From: Roseiflexus sp034432635
Lineage (GTDB): Bacteria; Chloroflexota; Chloroflexia; Chloroflexales; Roseiflexaceae
Assembly: GCA_034432635.1 (NCBI GenBank)
Contig: DAOUBK010000016.1
Coordinates: forward strand, 1-64,000
Reading direction: 5' to 3'
DNA length: 64,000 nt
The position numbers and the translations under genes were made by a program. This document shows, one piece after another, positions 52,014-62,100 of the stretch. Under the pieces are notes generated by a model. It saw nothing but the letters and a program-made list of their open reading frames with translations. It had not been told where the DNA came from and searched no databases. Within the stretch, counting starts at the first letter, position 1. Each line of letters begins with the position of its first letter.

Positions 52014-53479
52014 CAGCGCCGGTCATTATGGTGCTCGGCACGGCATCCTCGGTTGGAAAGAGTGTCCTGGTCACAGCGCTCTGCCGCATTGCAACGTGGC
52101 ATGGCTGGCGCGTTGCGCCCTTCAAGGCGCAGAACATGAGCAACAACGCTGCGGTAACTCTCGACGGCGGCGAAATTGCGCGCAGCACGGCGGTGCAGGC
52201 TGCTGCCGCGCGGATCGAGCCAACGGTTGAGATGAACCCGATCCTGATCAAGCCCGAAGGGTATCGGCGCAGCCAGATCATCGTCGAAGGGCGCCCCTGG
52301 CGCACCCTCGACGCGCGCGATTTCTGGCAACGCAAGGAGATGTTGTGGGACGTCGTCACCCGCACCCTCGACGCGCTCCGCGCCCGCTACGACCTGGTCA
52401 TCGCCGAGGGAGCGGGCAGTCCGGTGGAACTGAACCTCAAGGCGGGTGATATTGTGAACATGCGGGTGGCAACCTACGCGCAGGCGCGGGTTGCACTCGT
52501 CGGCGACATCGACACGGGCGGCATCTTCGCCCAGATCCTCGGCACACTGATGCTGCTCGAACTGGAGGAGCGCGCTCTGGTGCGAGGATTGATCGTCAAC
52601 CGTTTTCGCGGCGATCCGGCATTGTTTGCCGATGGCGTGCGCATCCTCGAACAGCGCAGCGGGCTGCCAGTGCTCGGTGTGGTGCCATGGATCGAAGACC
52701 TGCGCATAGCGGAGGAAGATGCTGTTGCACTGGAGCGTAGCAGCAACACCCCGGATGCTGGATTGACAATTGCGGTCGTTCATCTGCCGGCGATCGCCAA
52801 CTTCGACGATTTTGATCCGCTCATGCGCGAACCTGGCGTTGTTGTGCGTTACATTACCCATCCTGATGCACTGGTGAATGCCGCAGCAGTCATCCTTCCT
52901 GGCACAAAGCACACACTGGCAGCGCGACGCTGGTTGCGTGAACGCGGTTTCGACGCGGCGCTACGTCAGTTCCCCGGCGCAATTGCTGGAATCTGTGGCG
53001 GCTATCAGGTGCTCGGCGAATGGATCAGCGACCCATTAGGGGTCGAGGGGCAGGGTGGCGAAGAACCCGGATTGGGAGCACTCCCCGTCGAGACGGTATT
53101 CAGCAGCGAGAAGCGTACCGTTCGTATCTCTGCCCGGACGCATGCTCCCTGGGCAGCCAGTGCACCGCTGGAAGGGTATGAAATTCATATGGGGCGCACG
53201 CGCGCAATCAGAGAGGAACGTCCATTCCTGACCATCGTGCGCCGTGGTAGCCAGCCAGTGCAGGAATGTGACGGACACATCAGCGAAGATGGGCGTATAT
53301 GGGGATGTTACATGCACGGCATTTTTGCAAATGACGAATTCCGCCATGCCTGGCTACGTTCGCTCGGATGGAATCCCGCCCGCACCCTGGCGCCACCAGC
53401 CGACCCTTACGACCATCTCGCGCACCAAGTCGCCGCAGCCCTGGGAGAGAACGTGGTCGAGCGATTGTTGCAGGCGTAG
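52010..53479 (+). CDS. cbiP: Cobyric acid synthase
   Basis: A 489-residue amidotransferase that amidates four side chains of adenosylcobyrinic acid a,c-diamide. VLGTASSVGKSVLVTALCRI, PFKAQNMSNNAAVTLDGGEI and EMNPILIKPEGYRRSQIIVE mark CobQ/CbiP. VIAEGAGSPVELNLKAGDIV and VGDIDTGGIFAQILGTLMLL follow. The glutaminase part has AIAGICGGYQVLGEWISDPL (Cys) and WGCYMHGIFANDEFRHAWL (His). ATG 52010 overlaps the cobD stop. It is the last gene of the cobalamin run. Confidence 0.96.
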   Translation: MTAPVIMVLGTASSVGKSVLVTALCRIATWHGWRVAPFKAQNMSNNAAVTLDGGEIARSTAVQAAAARIEPTVEMNPILIKPEGYRRSQIIVEGRPWRTLDARDFWQRKEMLWDVVTRTLDALRARYDLVIAEGAGSPVELNLKAGDIVNMRVATYAQARVALVGDIDTGGIFAQILGTLMLLELEERALVRGLIVNRFRGDPALFADGVRILEQRSGLPVLGVVPWIEDLRIAEEDAVALERSSNTPDAGLTIAVVHLPAIANFDDFDPLMREPGVVVRYITHPDALVNAAAVILPGTKHTLAARRWLRERGFDAALRQFPGAIAGICGGYQVLGEWISDPLGVEGQGGEEPGLGALPVETVFSSEKRTVRISARTHAPWAASAPLEGYEIHMGRTRAIREERPFLTIVRRGSQPVQECDGHISEDGRIWGCYMHGIFANDEFRHAWLRSLGWNPARTLAPPADPYDHLAHQVAAALGENVVERLLQA

Positions 53480-53550
53480 GAGCGCCGTGCTGCTGCGCCG
53501 GTAGCGTAGTGAAAGGTCGAAGGCAGGAAAGTAGAAAACCTGTCAGTCGT

Positions 53551-55227
53551 ATGTGGCCCCTCGTTCGTCAGGCGCGTTACCTTGGTCGATACCGTCAGAT
53601 TGCACAGGTGTTCTGGCAGTACGGTTTCGGCTACCTGCTGGATCAGTTGGGTCTCACAACTCTCCTCTCGATGCCGCGTCGGATCATGCGTCGTCCGGCG
53701 CCTGATCCGATCAGTGGTCCGGAGCGCCTCCGGCTGGCGTTGACCGATCTCGGTCCAACGTTCGTCAAACTGGGGCAGATGCTGAGCACCCGCCCGGACC
53801 TCCTGCCACCTGCCTGGATCGCGGAACTGAACAAACTTCAGGATACGGTGCCGCCGTTCCCTGCCGATGTCGCCATTGCGACTATCGAAGCCGAACTGGA
53901 GAAGCCCATCGAAGAGCTGTTTTGCCACTTCGAGCGTGAACCGCTGGCGGCTGCGTCGTTGGGTCAGGTACACAGCGCCGAACTGCCCGATGGTACATCA
54001 GTGGTTGTCAAAGTGCAGCGTCCCGACATCCAGCAACTGGTCACAATCGACCTGGCGATCCTGTCGGAACTGGCAGCGCTGGCGCAGCAGAATACCGCCC
54101 TTGGCGAACAGTACGACCTGGTCGAACTGGTGTGGGAGTTTGGCGTCACCCTGCGCGCCGAACTGGACTATCGCCGTGAAGGGCGCAACGCTGAACGGTT
54201 TCGCGCCAACTTTGCCGGCAACCCGCACGTTTGCATCCCGCGCGTCTTCTGGAGCCACACCAGCAGCCGTGTATTGACGACCGAACGCATCTCCGGCATC
54301 AAGATCACCGACATTGCGGGCATGGACGCAGCCGGTATGGATCGAAAACGCCTGGCGCGACACAGCCTGGAACTGATCCTGCAAGAAATCTTTGTCGATG
54401 GATTTTTCCAGGGCGATCCCCATCCGGGCAATCTGTTCGCCCTTCCTGGCGAGGTGATCGGGGCGGTCGACTTTGGGCAGGCAATTACGCTCGACCGTGA
54501 GATGACCGGTGATCTACTGATCCTCCTGGTTGCGCTGCTGGAGTGCGATGCTGACGGGGCGTTGCGGACGTTGCAGCGGTTGGGCGTGCTCACGCAGCGC
54601 GAACTCTCTCCGGCGCTGCGACGCGACATGCGCCGCTTTGTCGATCACGTCGTTGATCGGTCGCTGGCAGAACTGTCTGCGCGAGAGATGGGTGAAGAGT
54701 TGCTGGCGCTCCTGCAACGCCACCGTTTACGTCTCCCCGCGCCGCTGGCGTTGCTGCTGAAGGCGATTATCATGATGGAAGGCATTGGCGTCCAGATCGA
54801 TCCACAACTCGACGTGTTCGGCATCGCCCGTCCCTATGCGATGCGTGCTCTCGCACAACTGAACAGCCCCGATAAGCAGTTGCGCCGTGCCCTGCGCGAA
54901 CTCGACGAAATGCGTGGCATCATCAGCACCCTGCCGGGTCAGATGAGCACCCTGGTGCAACGGCTGAACGAAGGAGAGATCCGCGTCCAGACGCGCGAGA
55001 TGGAAATGCGACGGATGGCTGCGGCGTTGTCGCAGGCAGGCGCGCGGATCGCCCTCGGTCTCATCGTTCTGGCGGCAACGCTGGGACTGGCAGGTCTGAC
55101 GATTGCAGCAGCCATTGGCGGATGGGAAGGATGGCCCGTCATCATTCCGGCGACAGGTGCGCTGATTGCCCTGATCAGCGCCGGTGCAGCGTTGTTCATC
55201 AGCATCGCGCGCGGATCGGGCGGGTAG
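53551..55227 (+). CDS. ABC1/UbiB-family kinase-like protein
   Basis: A 558-residue protein of the atypical kinase family (UbiB/ADCK). DLGPTFVKLGQMLSTRPDLL is the KxGQ region; PLAAASLGQVHSAELPDGT is the Ala-rich nucleotide loop; VVVKVQRPDIQQL contains the Lys. FQGDPHPGNLFALPGEVIGA and VDFGQAITLDR are the catalytic and metal-binding motifs. Two TM helices at the C-terminus (about 495-550) anchor it. Family members affect quinone or isoprenoid lipid metabolism; the exact substrate is unknown. ATG 53551 is chosen; a GTG at 53509 is possible. It is 71 bp after cbiP and is probably not part of that pathway. Confidence 0.92.
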   Translation: MWPLVRQARYLGRYRQIAQVFWQYGFGYLLDQLGLTTLLSMPRRIMRRPAPDPISGPERLRLALTDLGPTFVKLGQMLSTRPDLLPPAWIAELNKLQDTVPPFPADVAIATIEAELEKPIEELFCHFEREPLAAASLGQVHSAELPDGTSVVVKVQRPDIQQLVTIDLAILSELAALAQQNTALGEQYDLVELVWEFGVTLRAELDYRREGRNAERFRANFAGNPHVCIPRVFWSHTSSRVLTTERISGIKITDIAGMDAAGMDRKRLARHSLELILQEIFVDGFFQGDPHPGNLFALPGEVIGAVDFGQAITLDREMTGDLLILLVALLECDADGALRTLQRLGVLTQRELSPALRRDMRRFVDHVVDRSLAELSAREMGEELLALLQRHRLRLPAPLALLLKAIIMMEGIGVQIDPQLDVFGIARPYAMRALAQLNSPDKQLRRALRELDEMRGIISTLPGQMSTLVQRLNEGEIRVQTREMEMRRMAAALSQAGARIALGLIVLAATLGLAGLTIAAAIGGWEGWPVIIPATGALIALISAGAALFISIARGSGG

Positions 55228-55267
55228 CAGGGATGCTGTGCCCGTACAGGGGTTGCAGAGGTGTATC

Positions 55268-55825
55268 ATGTCTGCACGAACCACTTCGCGTCCCATGTTC
55301 CGGCGATCGATGCTGATCATCATTGCGGCGGTGATCTGCGCATGCAGTTCAGCGTCGCCTGAAGGAGGCAACGCGATGACGTTCACTCTGACAAGCGCGT
55401 CATTCCCGGAAGGCGCGATGATTCCGCGCCAGCACACGTGCGACGGCGCCGACCGTTCGCCGCCGCTCCGCTGGGAGGGTGCTCAGCCAGCCGCCAGTTA
55501 TGTGCTGATTATGGATGATCCGGATGCACCGGGTGGCACGTTTACGCACTGGGTACTGTACGACATTCCCGGCACACTCACAGAACTGGCGGAAGGAGAA
55601 CAGGGCGTAGGGCTGGCAGGCGGCAACGATTTTGGCAGGCGCGGCTATGGCGGTCCGTGCCCGCCGCGCGGCAGAGGCGCCCACCGCTACTTCTTCCGTC
55701 TGTCGGCGCTGGATATTCCGTCGCTGAACCTGCCGGCCGGCGCTGCACGGCGTGATGTTGAGGCGGCAATGCGTGGTCACGTACTGGCGACCGCCACCCT
55801 GATGGGCAGGTACGAACGTCGGTGA
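55268..55825 (+). CDS. PEBP/YbhB-family lipoprotein
   Basis: A 185-residue protein with a basic N-terminus and lipoprotein signal (MLIIIAAVICACSSAS), followed by a phosphatidylethanolamine-binding-protein-like domain: EGAMIPRQHTCDGADRSPPL, VLIMDDPDAPGGTFTHWVLY (the anion-binding DPDAP and HW motifs) and GRRGYGGPCPPRGRGAHRYF. Bacterial members are of uncertain function. ATG 55268 is the start that includes the signal; it follows the kinase-like gene by 40 bp and converges on the next gene. Confidence 0.9.
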   Translation: MSARTTSRPMFRRSMLIIIAAVICACSSASPEGGNAMTFTLTSASFPEGAMIPRQHTCDGADRSPPLRWEGAQPAASYVLIMDDPDAPGGTFTHWVLYDIPGTLTELAEGEQGVGLAGGNDFGRRGYGGPCPPRGRGAHRYFFRLSALDIPSLNLPAGAARRDVEAAMRGHVLATATLMGRYERR

Positions 55826-55827
55826 GG

Positions 55828-56955
55828 TCACTGCGGCGAATGCACGGGAACGCGGCGGGTAGCGTAGACGATCAAGCCAGCGCCGATCAGCAACAGCAGC
55901 GCCAGACCGATCAGTTTGGCGGAAGGGGTGATGTCGGCGATTCCGAGCAACCCGAAACCGGCGCTCAATCCCCAGTAGAGCGCCAGGATCTGGCGTTCTG
56001 ACATACCGCTATCGAGCAGACGGTGGTGAAGATGGTCGCGCCCGCCCTGCATGGGTTGCCTGCCGGCAGCAGTGCGTGCCACGATCAGCCAGGCGACATC
56101 GAGGATCGGTACTCCCAGCACCAGCAGCACCGTTGCCAGTTTCGCTCCGCCGATGATTGCACTGACGCCCAGCAGAAAACCGAGAAACTCTGCGCCGCTG
56201 TCGCCCATAAAAATACGCGCTGGCGGCAGATTGAAGACCAGAAATCCGGCGCACACTCCGGCGAGTGCGAGGGGCACAAGTGCAACCGTGCGCTGCGGCG
56301 GATCGAGACGCAACGCATGCAGCGCCAGCATCAGTGCCGCGATCAACGACACCCCTGCAGCAAGACCATCGAGCCCGTCCGACCAGTTGATAGTATTTGC
56401 CATCCACCCCAGCCAGAACACCGTTACTACGATCGCCAGCCACGGGCTAGCATCCCACATGCTGACCTGCCCGATGAACGGCACGTTGAAGGCGGTCAAC
56501 AGGATGCCACGCGCCTCGGTCGGCAAGCCCAGTGCATCGGGGTAGCGCCGTTGATCCCAGAGGTACGGACCGACCGCGATCAATCCTGCAGCAGCCTGTG
56601 CTGCAAGTTTGGGGAGCCACGGGAGTTCAACCACATCGTCCACCCACATCACGAGGAAGATTACCGTACCGCCAAGCACCAGCAGCCCAATGCGCAAAAC
56701 CTCGAATTCCGAGCGTTGCAGCGACGGTTCGACAGAAGTGAACAGGAACGTTGCGAGCAGCGCCGTCACAAAACCGGCGTAGATCGCAATACCGCCGACA
56801 TTGGGGGTCGGTCGCACATGGGAACGACGCCCACCGGGATGTTGCACCCATCCGCGTCGCTCACACAGCCGGATGACCGGTGAGACGGTCAGCGCGGTAA
56901 CGCCAAAAGCGATAACGAAGGCGCTGATCAGCGCTGCCACTGTCAGAAGCGACAT
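55828..56955 (-). CDS. Polyprenyl-phosphate N-acetylhexosamine-1-phosphate transferase (WecA/MraY family)
   Basis: A 375-residue integral membrane enzyme with about 11 TM helices. Catalytic and diagnostic loops are all present: MWVDDVVELPWLPK (DD), NTINWSDGLDGLAAGV, ARIFMGDSGAEFLGFLLG and GGRDHLHHRLLDSGMS, the HLHHRL type of the WecA/TagO branch rather than MraY. It transfers a HexNAc-1-phosphate from UDP-sugar to undecaprenyl phosphate, starting cell-surface glycan synthesis. The next gene on the same strand (upp) lies 44 bp upstream, so it may be co-transcribed. Confidence 0.92.
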   Translation of the reverse strand: MSLLTVAALISAFVIAFGVTALTVSPVIRLCERRGWVQHPGGRRSHVRPTPNVGGIAIYAGFVTALLATFLFTSVEPSLQRSEFEVLRIGLLVLGGTVIFLVMWVDDVVELPWLPKLAAQAAAGLIAVGPYLWDQRRYPDALGLPTEARGILLTAFNVPFIGQVSMWDASPWLAIVVTVFWLGWMANTINWSDGLDGLAAGVSLIAALMLALHALRLDPPQRTVALVPLALAGVCAGFLVFNLPPARIFMGDSGAEFLGFLLGVSAIIGGAKLATVLLVLGVPILDVAWLIVARTAAGRQPMQGGRDHLHHRLLDSGMSERQILALYWGLSAGFGLLGIADITPSAKLIGLALLLLIGAGLIVYATRRVPVHSPQ

Positions 56956-56999
56956 AGCGCCTCACGTACTGATGCCGGATGCACACAACGACCCATGGT

Positions 57000-57626
57000 T
57001 CAACCTGTCCCAAACAGGCGATCGCCCGCATCTCCCAGTCCAGGGACGATATATCCGTGATCGTTCAGGCAATCGTCGAGCGCCGCCAGATGGATCGGTA
57101 CATCGGGGTGCGCCTGTTGCAGCGCCTGTACCCCTTCTGGCGCCGCAATCAAGCCAAGGAACTTGATCCGGCTTGCGCCCCACTCTTTCAGCACCGTTAC
57201 TGCCGCCACTGCCGAGCCGCCGGTAGCGAGCATGGGATCGAGCACCAGACAGAGATCGACATCCACTTCTGGGGGAAGTTTGTTGTAGTAGGTAACCGGT
57301 TTGAGCGTCGCGTGGTCGCGATAGAGACCCAGATGCCAGACGTGTGCGGTCGGTATGAGGTCGAGGATTGGATCGACCATGCCCAGCCCGGCCCGCAGAA
57401 TTGGTACCAGACCGACGCGCTCGGCGATTCGATGACCGTGGTAGGGTGCAAGCGGCGTGTCAACGATCCGTTCCTGGAGCGGGAGATCAAGCGTGGCTTC
57501 GTACAGCAGAAATTGCGACAGTTCACGCACCAGTTCACGAAACTTCTTCGGTTCGGTCGTCGCCCGGCGCAGCAGCGTCAGTTTGTGCTGGACGAGCGGA
57601 TGTCGAGAGATAACCACCTGTGCCAT
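57000..57626 (-). CDS. upp: Uracil phosphoribosyltransferase
   Basis: A 208-residue pyrimidine-salvage enzyme making UMP from uracil and PRPP. ATG 57626 is chosen because homologues begin close to VISRHPLVQHKLTLLR. PRPP-binding DPMLATGGSAVAAV, LVPILRAGLGMVDPIL and the C-terminal uracil-contact loop GYIVPGLGDAGDRLFGT are intact. The length matches the family. Confidence 0.97.
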   Translation of the reverse strand: MAQVVISRHPLVQHKLTLLRRATTEPKKFRELVRELSQFLLYEATLDLPLQERIVDTPLAPYHGHRIAERVGLVPILRAGLGMVDPILDLIPTAHVWHLGLYRDHATLKPVTYYNKLPPEVDVDLCLVLDPMLATGGSAVAAVTVLKEWGASRIKFLGLIAAPEGVQALQQAHPDVPIHLAALDDCLNDHGYIVPGLGDAGDRLFGTG

Positions 57627-57767
57627 GGCGCCTCCAGATTGCCAGACCCTGCGATGGACATTATACTGCGATATGTGGGTCACACCCACGCTTCAGTGCC
57701 CCATAACGCCGATCGACGCCCTATAATACCAGTGTGTATCTTGCAAAGCAAAAGAAACAAGAGACCA

Positions 57768-59039
57768 ATGACCGCTTTACAACGACTGGTGCGTCTCCAA
57801 TTGCCGATCTGGCTGGTGATGCCCCTGCTGGCGTTCGTGCTGGCGCTGGGGATCGGCGGCGGGTATCTGCTTGCGCTACGGCTGACGCATCCCTGCCCGC
57901 TTCAGGTGCACGAATGCGCAGCGCTTGGCAACTTCTGGCGGGTCTGGCAACTGGCGCGTGACAATTTTGTCGATCCGGCAGCGATCGATCCGCAGCGCAT
58001 GAGCGATGGCGCGATCAACGGTATGCTCGATAGTCTGGGAGATCAGGGACATACGCGCTACCTGAATGCGGAAGAAGCCCGACGGGAGCGTGAGGCGCTC
58101 TCTGGAAGGTTTGAAGGGATTGGCGCCTACATCGATGTGCGTGATGGGCAGCCCCGGATCGTTGCCCCGATTGAGGGATCGCCCGCCGAACGCGCCGGAT
58201 TGCGCCCGGACGACCTGATCCTGCGCGTCGATGGGTACGATGTGCGTGGCGTAACGGTCGAAGAGTTGCGGAATCGCGTGCGCGGACCGAAGGGAACGCA
58301 GGTCGTTCTCACCATTCAGCGCGCCGGCACTGCTGCGCCGTTCGATGTGACCATCACGCGGGAGGAAGTGAATGTGCCCAGTGTGACGTGGCGCATGCTA
58401 CCCGACCGTATCGCCTTGATCCGGATCAACCGCTTCGCCAAGCGCACCGGGTCGGAACTGCACCAGGCGCTGATCGATATACGGGCGCAGGAGGCGCAGG
58501 CGATCATCCTCGATCTGCGCAACAACCCCGGCGGACTGGTGACGCAACTGGTGGCGGTAGCAAGCCAGTTCATGCCGGCAGGAACAACCGTACTGCTCGA
58601 ACAGGACCGCGATGGTGCACGTCGTCCATATACCACGAGCGAGGGGGGATTGGCGCTCGATATTCCCATGGTGGTGCTGGTGAATGGCAATAGCGCCAGC
58701 GCTGCCGAGATTCTTGCAGGATCATTACAGGAAAACGGACGCGCCCGCATCATCGGTCAGGCAACGTTTGGCACTGCAACCGTTCTACGACCGTTCGATC
58801 TGGAAGGCGGCGCCCAGGTGCGCCTGGGAACCTCGCAGTGGTTGACGCCCAAGGGGAGGGTAGTGCGCGGGGCTGGCATCCAACCCGATGAACTGATTGC
58901 GCTGGCGCCGGGAGTCGCGCCGCTCACACCGGCTGAAGCAGCGTCGCTGAGTCTGGAAGACCTGCTGCGCAGCAACGACGTTCAGTTGGTGCGTGGGATC
59001 GATCTGGTGCGCGAGGTGCTGGCGGGCAAAACCTCGTAG
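57768..59039 (+). CDS. S41-family C-terminal-processing peptidase lacking the catalytic lysine
   Basis: A 423-residue protein with an N-terminal membrane anchor (LPIWLVMPLLAFVLALGIGG), a helical segment, a PDZ domain (GIGAYIDVRDGQPRIVAPIE to RVDGYD) and an S41 domain. AIILDLRNNPGGLVTQLV and VVLVNGNSASAAEILAG are normal, the Ser at about residue 311 being the usual nucleophile. The partner Lys, expected 25 residues later, falls at residue 336, where the sequence reads ATFGTATVLRPF, so Thr replaces Lys. The protein may be inactive, use another base, or act as a PDZ scaffold. TATAAT at 57722-57727 may be its -10. Confidence 0.9.
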   Translation: MTALQRLVRLQLPIWLVMPLLAFVLALGIGGGYLLALRLTHPCPLQVHECAALGNFWRVWQLARDNFVDPAAIDPQRMSDGAINGMLDSLGDQGHTRYLNAEEARREREALSGRFEGIGAYIDVRDGQPRIVAPIEGSPAERAGLRPDDLILRVDGYDVRGVTVEELRNRVRGPKGTQVVLTIQRAGTAAPFDVTITREEVNVPSVTWRMLPDRIALIRINRFAKRTGSELHQALIDIRAQEAQAIILDLRNNPGGLVTQLVAVASQFMPAGTTVLLEQDRDGARRPYTTSEGGLALDIPMVVLVNGNSASAAEILAGSLQENGRARIIGQATFGTATVLRPFDLEGGAQVRLGTSQWLTPKGRVVRGAGIQPDELIALAPGVAPLTPAEAASLSLEDLLRSNDVQLVRGIDLVREVLAGKTS

Positions 59040-59177
59040 CCTGCCGGTTGCTCAAAGAGGGTGCCGCGAATTGGATACCCCTCTGTATACCGAACAAAGG
59101 CGTCGCGTTATTGCTCTACTCGTCGAAGGTAGCAGAAGCCCAACGCGCTTAACTCTCTAATAGTAACCCACAGCGTC

Positions 59178-62100
59178 TCAGTTGACCAGCCACGCATTGA
59201 TCTCGTCGAGAGCCGCAGCAACGGTAAGCAGCAGTTCGGCGCCGCCGATAAGCGCTAGGGTGTCGGACGCCCAACCGATGCACTGAAGGATTTCCGTGCG
59301 TCCAAGCGGTGCGATGGTCAGAAACGCCTGACCGAGGATGTGTTGGGCGCGTTGCAGGTCGCGTGATTCGGCTACGGCGCGCGCCGTGGCAACGAGTGCA
59401 CGTGCACGCTCCAGCGGTCGCGGAATGATCTGCGCCACGTTCCCGGCGTCGTCGGGCAGTCCGTGGTCGGCGAGCGCCTGTGTGGCTGCAAGCAGGTAAC
59501 GACTGCGCGTATCGGGTGGAAGGACTGCGGCGATGTCGATGAACACGCGCGCGCGCGCGCCGGTTTCGACCAGCGAATGTGCAATCGCCGCCTGCGCGCG
59601 CGCGCGCTCGGCGGGGACGGCGATCTGCCCGGCGCGCGCATGGGCGGCTGCCGCTGCACCGGAACGTGCCCAGGCAATCGCCAGGTCTGCTTCCAGCCTG
59701 GCGCGCGCTGCATCATCGCCGATCTGCGCCGCCAGTGCGAATGCCTCACGATGACGACTGTTCGCCGCCAGGATGCGTGCCAGTTCGTCGAGCGCCCAGC
59801 CACGTTCGTCTTCGTCCGTAATCGTGAGCGCGACCGTCTCAGCGGTCGTGTAGTCTCCACGGCGCGCCAGGGCAATGGCAATACGCGAATGGGCGCGATC
59901 GCGCTCCTCGCCCTCTGGCAGGAGCGCCGCCATGCGCATCCCGACCTCGACCTGCCCGCTGGCGGCTTCGGCGGCTGCCAGTGCTGCGATGACCGATGCC
60001 CGCTCTTCCCCCTCGACCGCAACTGCGGCGGTTGCCGCTTCGTCGAGCGCCTGAGCAGCAACCGGCCGATGGTCGAGCGCCATGTCGATCAGGCACCGGG
60101 CGCGGGTTTCATGGTCGTCGATCAGTCGCGCAACTTCGAGTGCGGTTTCCGGCGCTACCTGGACGATCAACGCACGCGCCACCTGCGCCAGTGCGCGATC
60201 ACGCAACGCCGGGTTTGGCAGGAGCATCACCCGATCAACTGCGCGTGGGTTGCCGCGCCGTGCTGCGTCACACGCCAGTTCGGCGGTTACCCACGCAATA
60301 GCAGTGGCGGCGCGCAGCGTATCGAGTACCAGACCGGCGCGTTCGTAGTCGCCAGCACGCGCGTGGGCAATCGCTACTTCTGCCATCGCCCAGTCATGGT
60401 TTCCCGGATGACTGATCGCATAGGCAACCTCTTCGGCACGACTGCGGCGTCCGTGAGCGATGAGCCAGCGCACGACTTCGGTTTCGATCATGCCGCGTCG
60501 TTCGGTGTGTACGATGCGGGTGGTGATGCCGAGTGCTGTGTCGGGAGCGTCGATGCTGATGGCGGCGCGCGCCAGGGCGACCAGCGTTTCCTCGTGCTGG
60601 TCGCGCCACTGCCGGGTTGGTCCCGGCGCTTCCAGGTCGAGCGCCTCTGAAAGCATCCGCATTGCTGCTGCGCGCATGCGTAATGCATAACAGACTTCAC
60701 CCAGATGGCGCAGCGCCAGCGCTTTGTCGCGCCCATCCGGCAACTGATCGATCATTGCGCGAATACGCCGCATGGTGGCGTCGCGCGGTTGACCACGGTC
60801 GACCGCAGCCGCAAAGACTTCCGCAGGGGCATGGGGCGGCAGGCTGCGCGACAGAAAGGTAAGCGCACCTGCCAGCGCCGCTGCCCGCACCAGGTGCAAT
60901 GCCGGTCCGGCCTCCGCCGTCGCACGCAGCATCCACAGCCCATCGTTTGCAGCTTCGTTCAGATCGCCGGTGCGTCGCTCCTGAGCGCGCACCCACGTCC
61001 GCCGAATGACGACATCGATCATGCTGCGCGTCGCAGCGCCTCCGAGCGCGATATGCCGTGCAAATTCGCGGCTCAGCGTCTGCTCGTCCTGCCAGCCCGG
61101 TCGCTCAGGCGCGCCGTTCGACCGCGTTTGAACAAGTTCGACAAATCGCGCGTGCGCCGCCGCAATTCCATCAGGTGACACATCCATGACAAATGCGCGC
61201 GTAGCGCGATGGTACAGTCGCACGCCTGCATTAGTGCGTTCGATCAGCGGACTCCAGCGTTGCAACAGGCGAACAATGGCGTCTTCAGTACACGCCGCGA
61301 GTGCAGCGATCAGCGAGACCGGCAACGGGTGATGTGCCGCAGCCAGAATATGTGCCAGAGCGCGCTCCTGCGCGTCCAGACCTTCCCACCAGCACTGATG
61401 GAGTGCGGACAGTCCGTGCGGAAGACGGCGAACATCGAGAACGCGGGTTGCCGCCAATCCTGGCGCCAGCCGGATATACAGCGGCGACCCCTCGCTCCGG
61501 TTGGCAATCACCTTCGCCAGGCGACGATGGACGCCGCGATGGACCGCCATCTCTGTTAGCCAGGTTTCATCACTCTGAAGCGTCACACGCGCAGCTACAT
61601 GCTCGTCGATCACCGCTCTCTGTTCGCCGGGAGTCGTAGCCATCACCACGACCACGCCAGGAGGAATGCAAACCGGCAGCGGCGATGGCGTTGGCGTGCA
61701 GGTTTTGTTCGGTATGCGTCCAATGACGACGACGAGCGGATCACCCGGCTGACATTTCGCACCGGCTTCCTCCAGCAGGCATTCGATGGTCAGGGAATCG
61801 CGCGCAGCGACGGGTGGCACGAGCGAAATGGGCAGATCGGAAAGTGCCAGCACCTGGGCGCAGAGTGCGGTCAGCCCTGCACCGGCGTCGTCTTCGGGCA
61901 GCCAGAATGCCCGGCGATGGGTGGCAGCGAGCCAGCAGATCAGTGCCGTTGCACCGCCGCCGGTCTCGCATTCGAGTGCGACGATACCGCCTTCGCTCTC
62001 ACGAATCGCTGCATCGATCTGCGCTACTGTAACCGGGTGCGGCGTAAACAGCGCACACCGCTCAGCGATCCGGTGTAACTGCGCCGTCAGTGAACGATGC

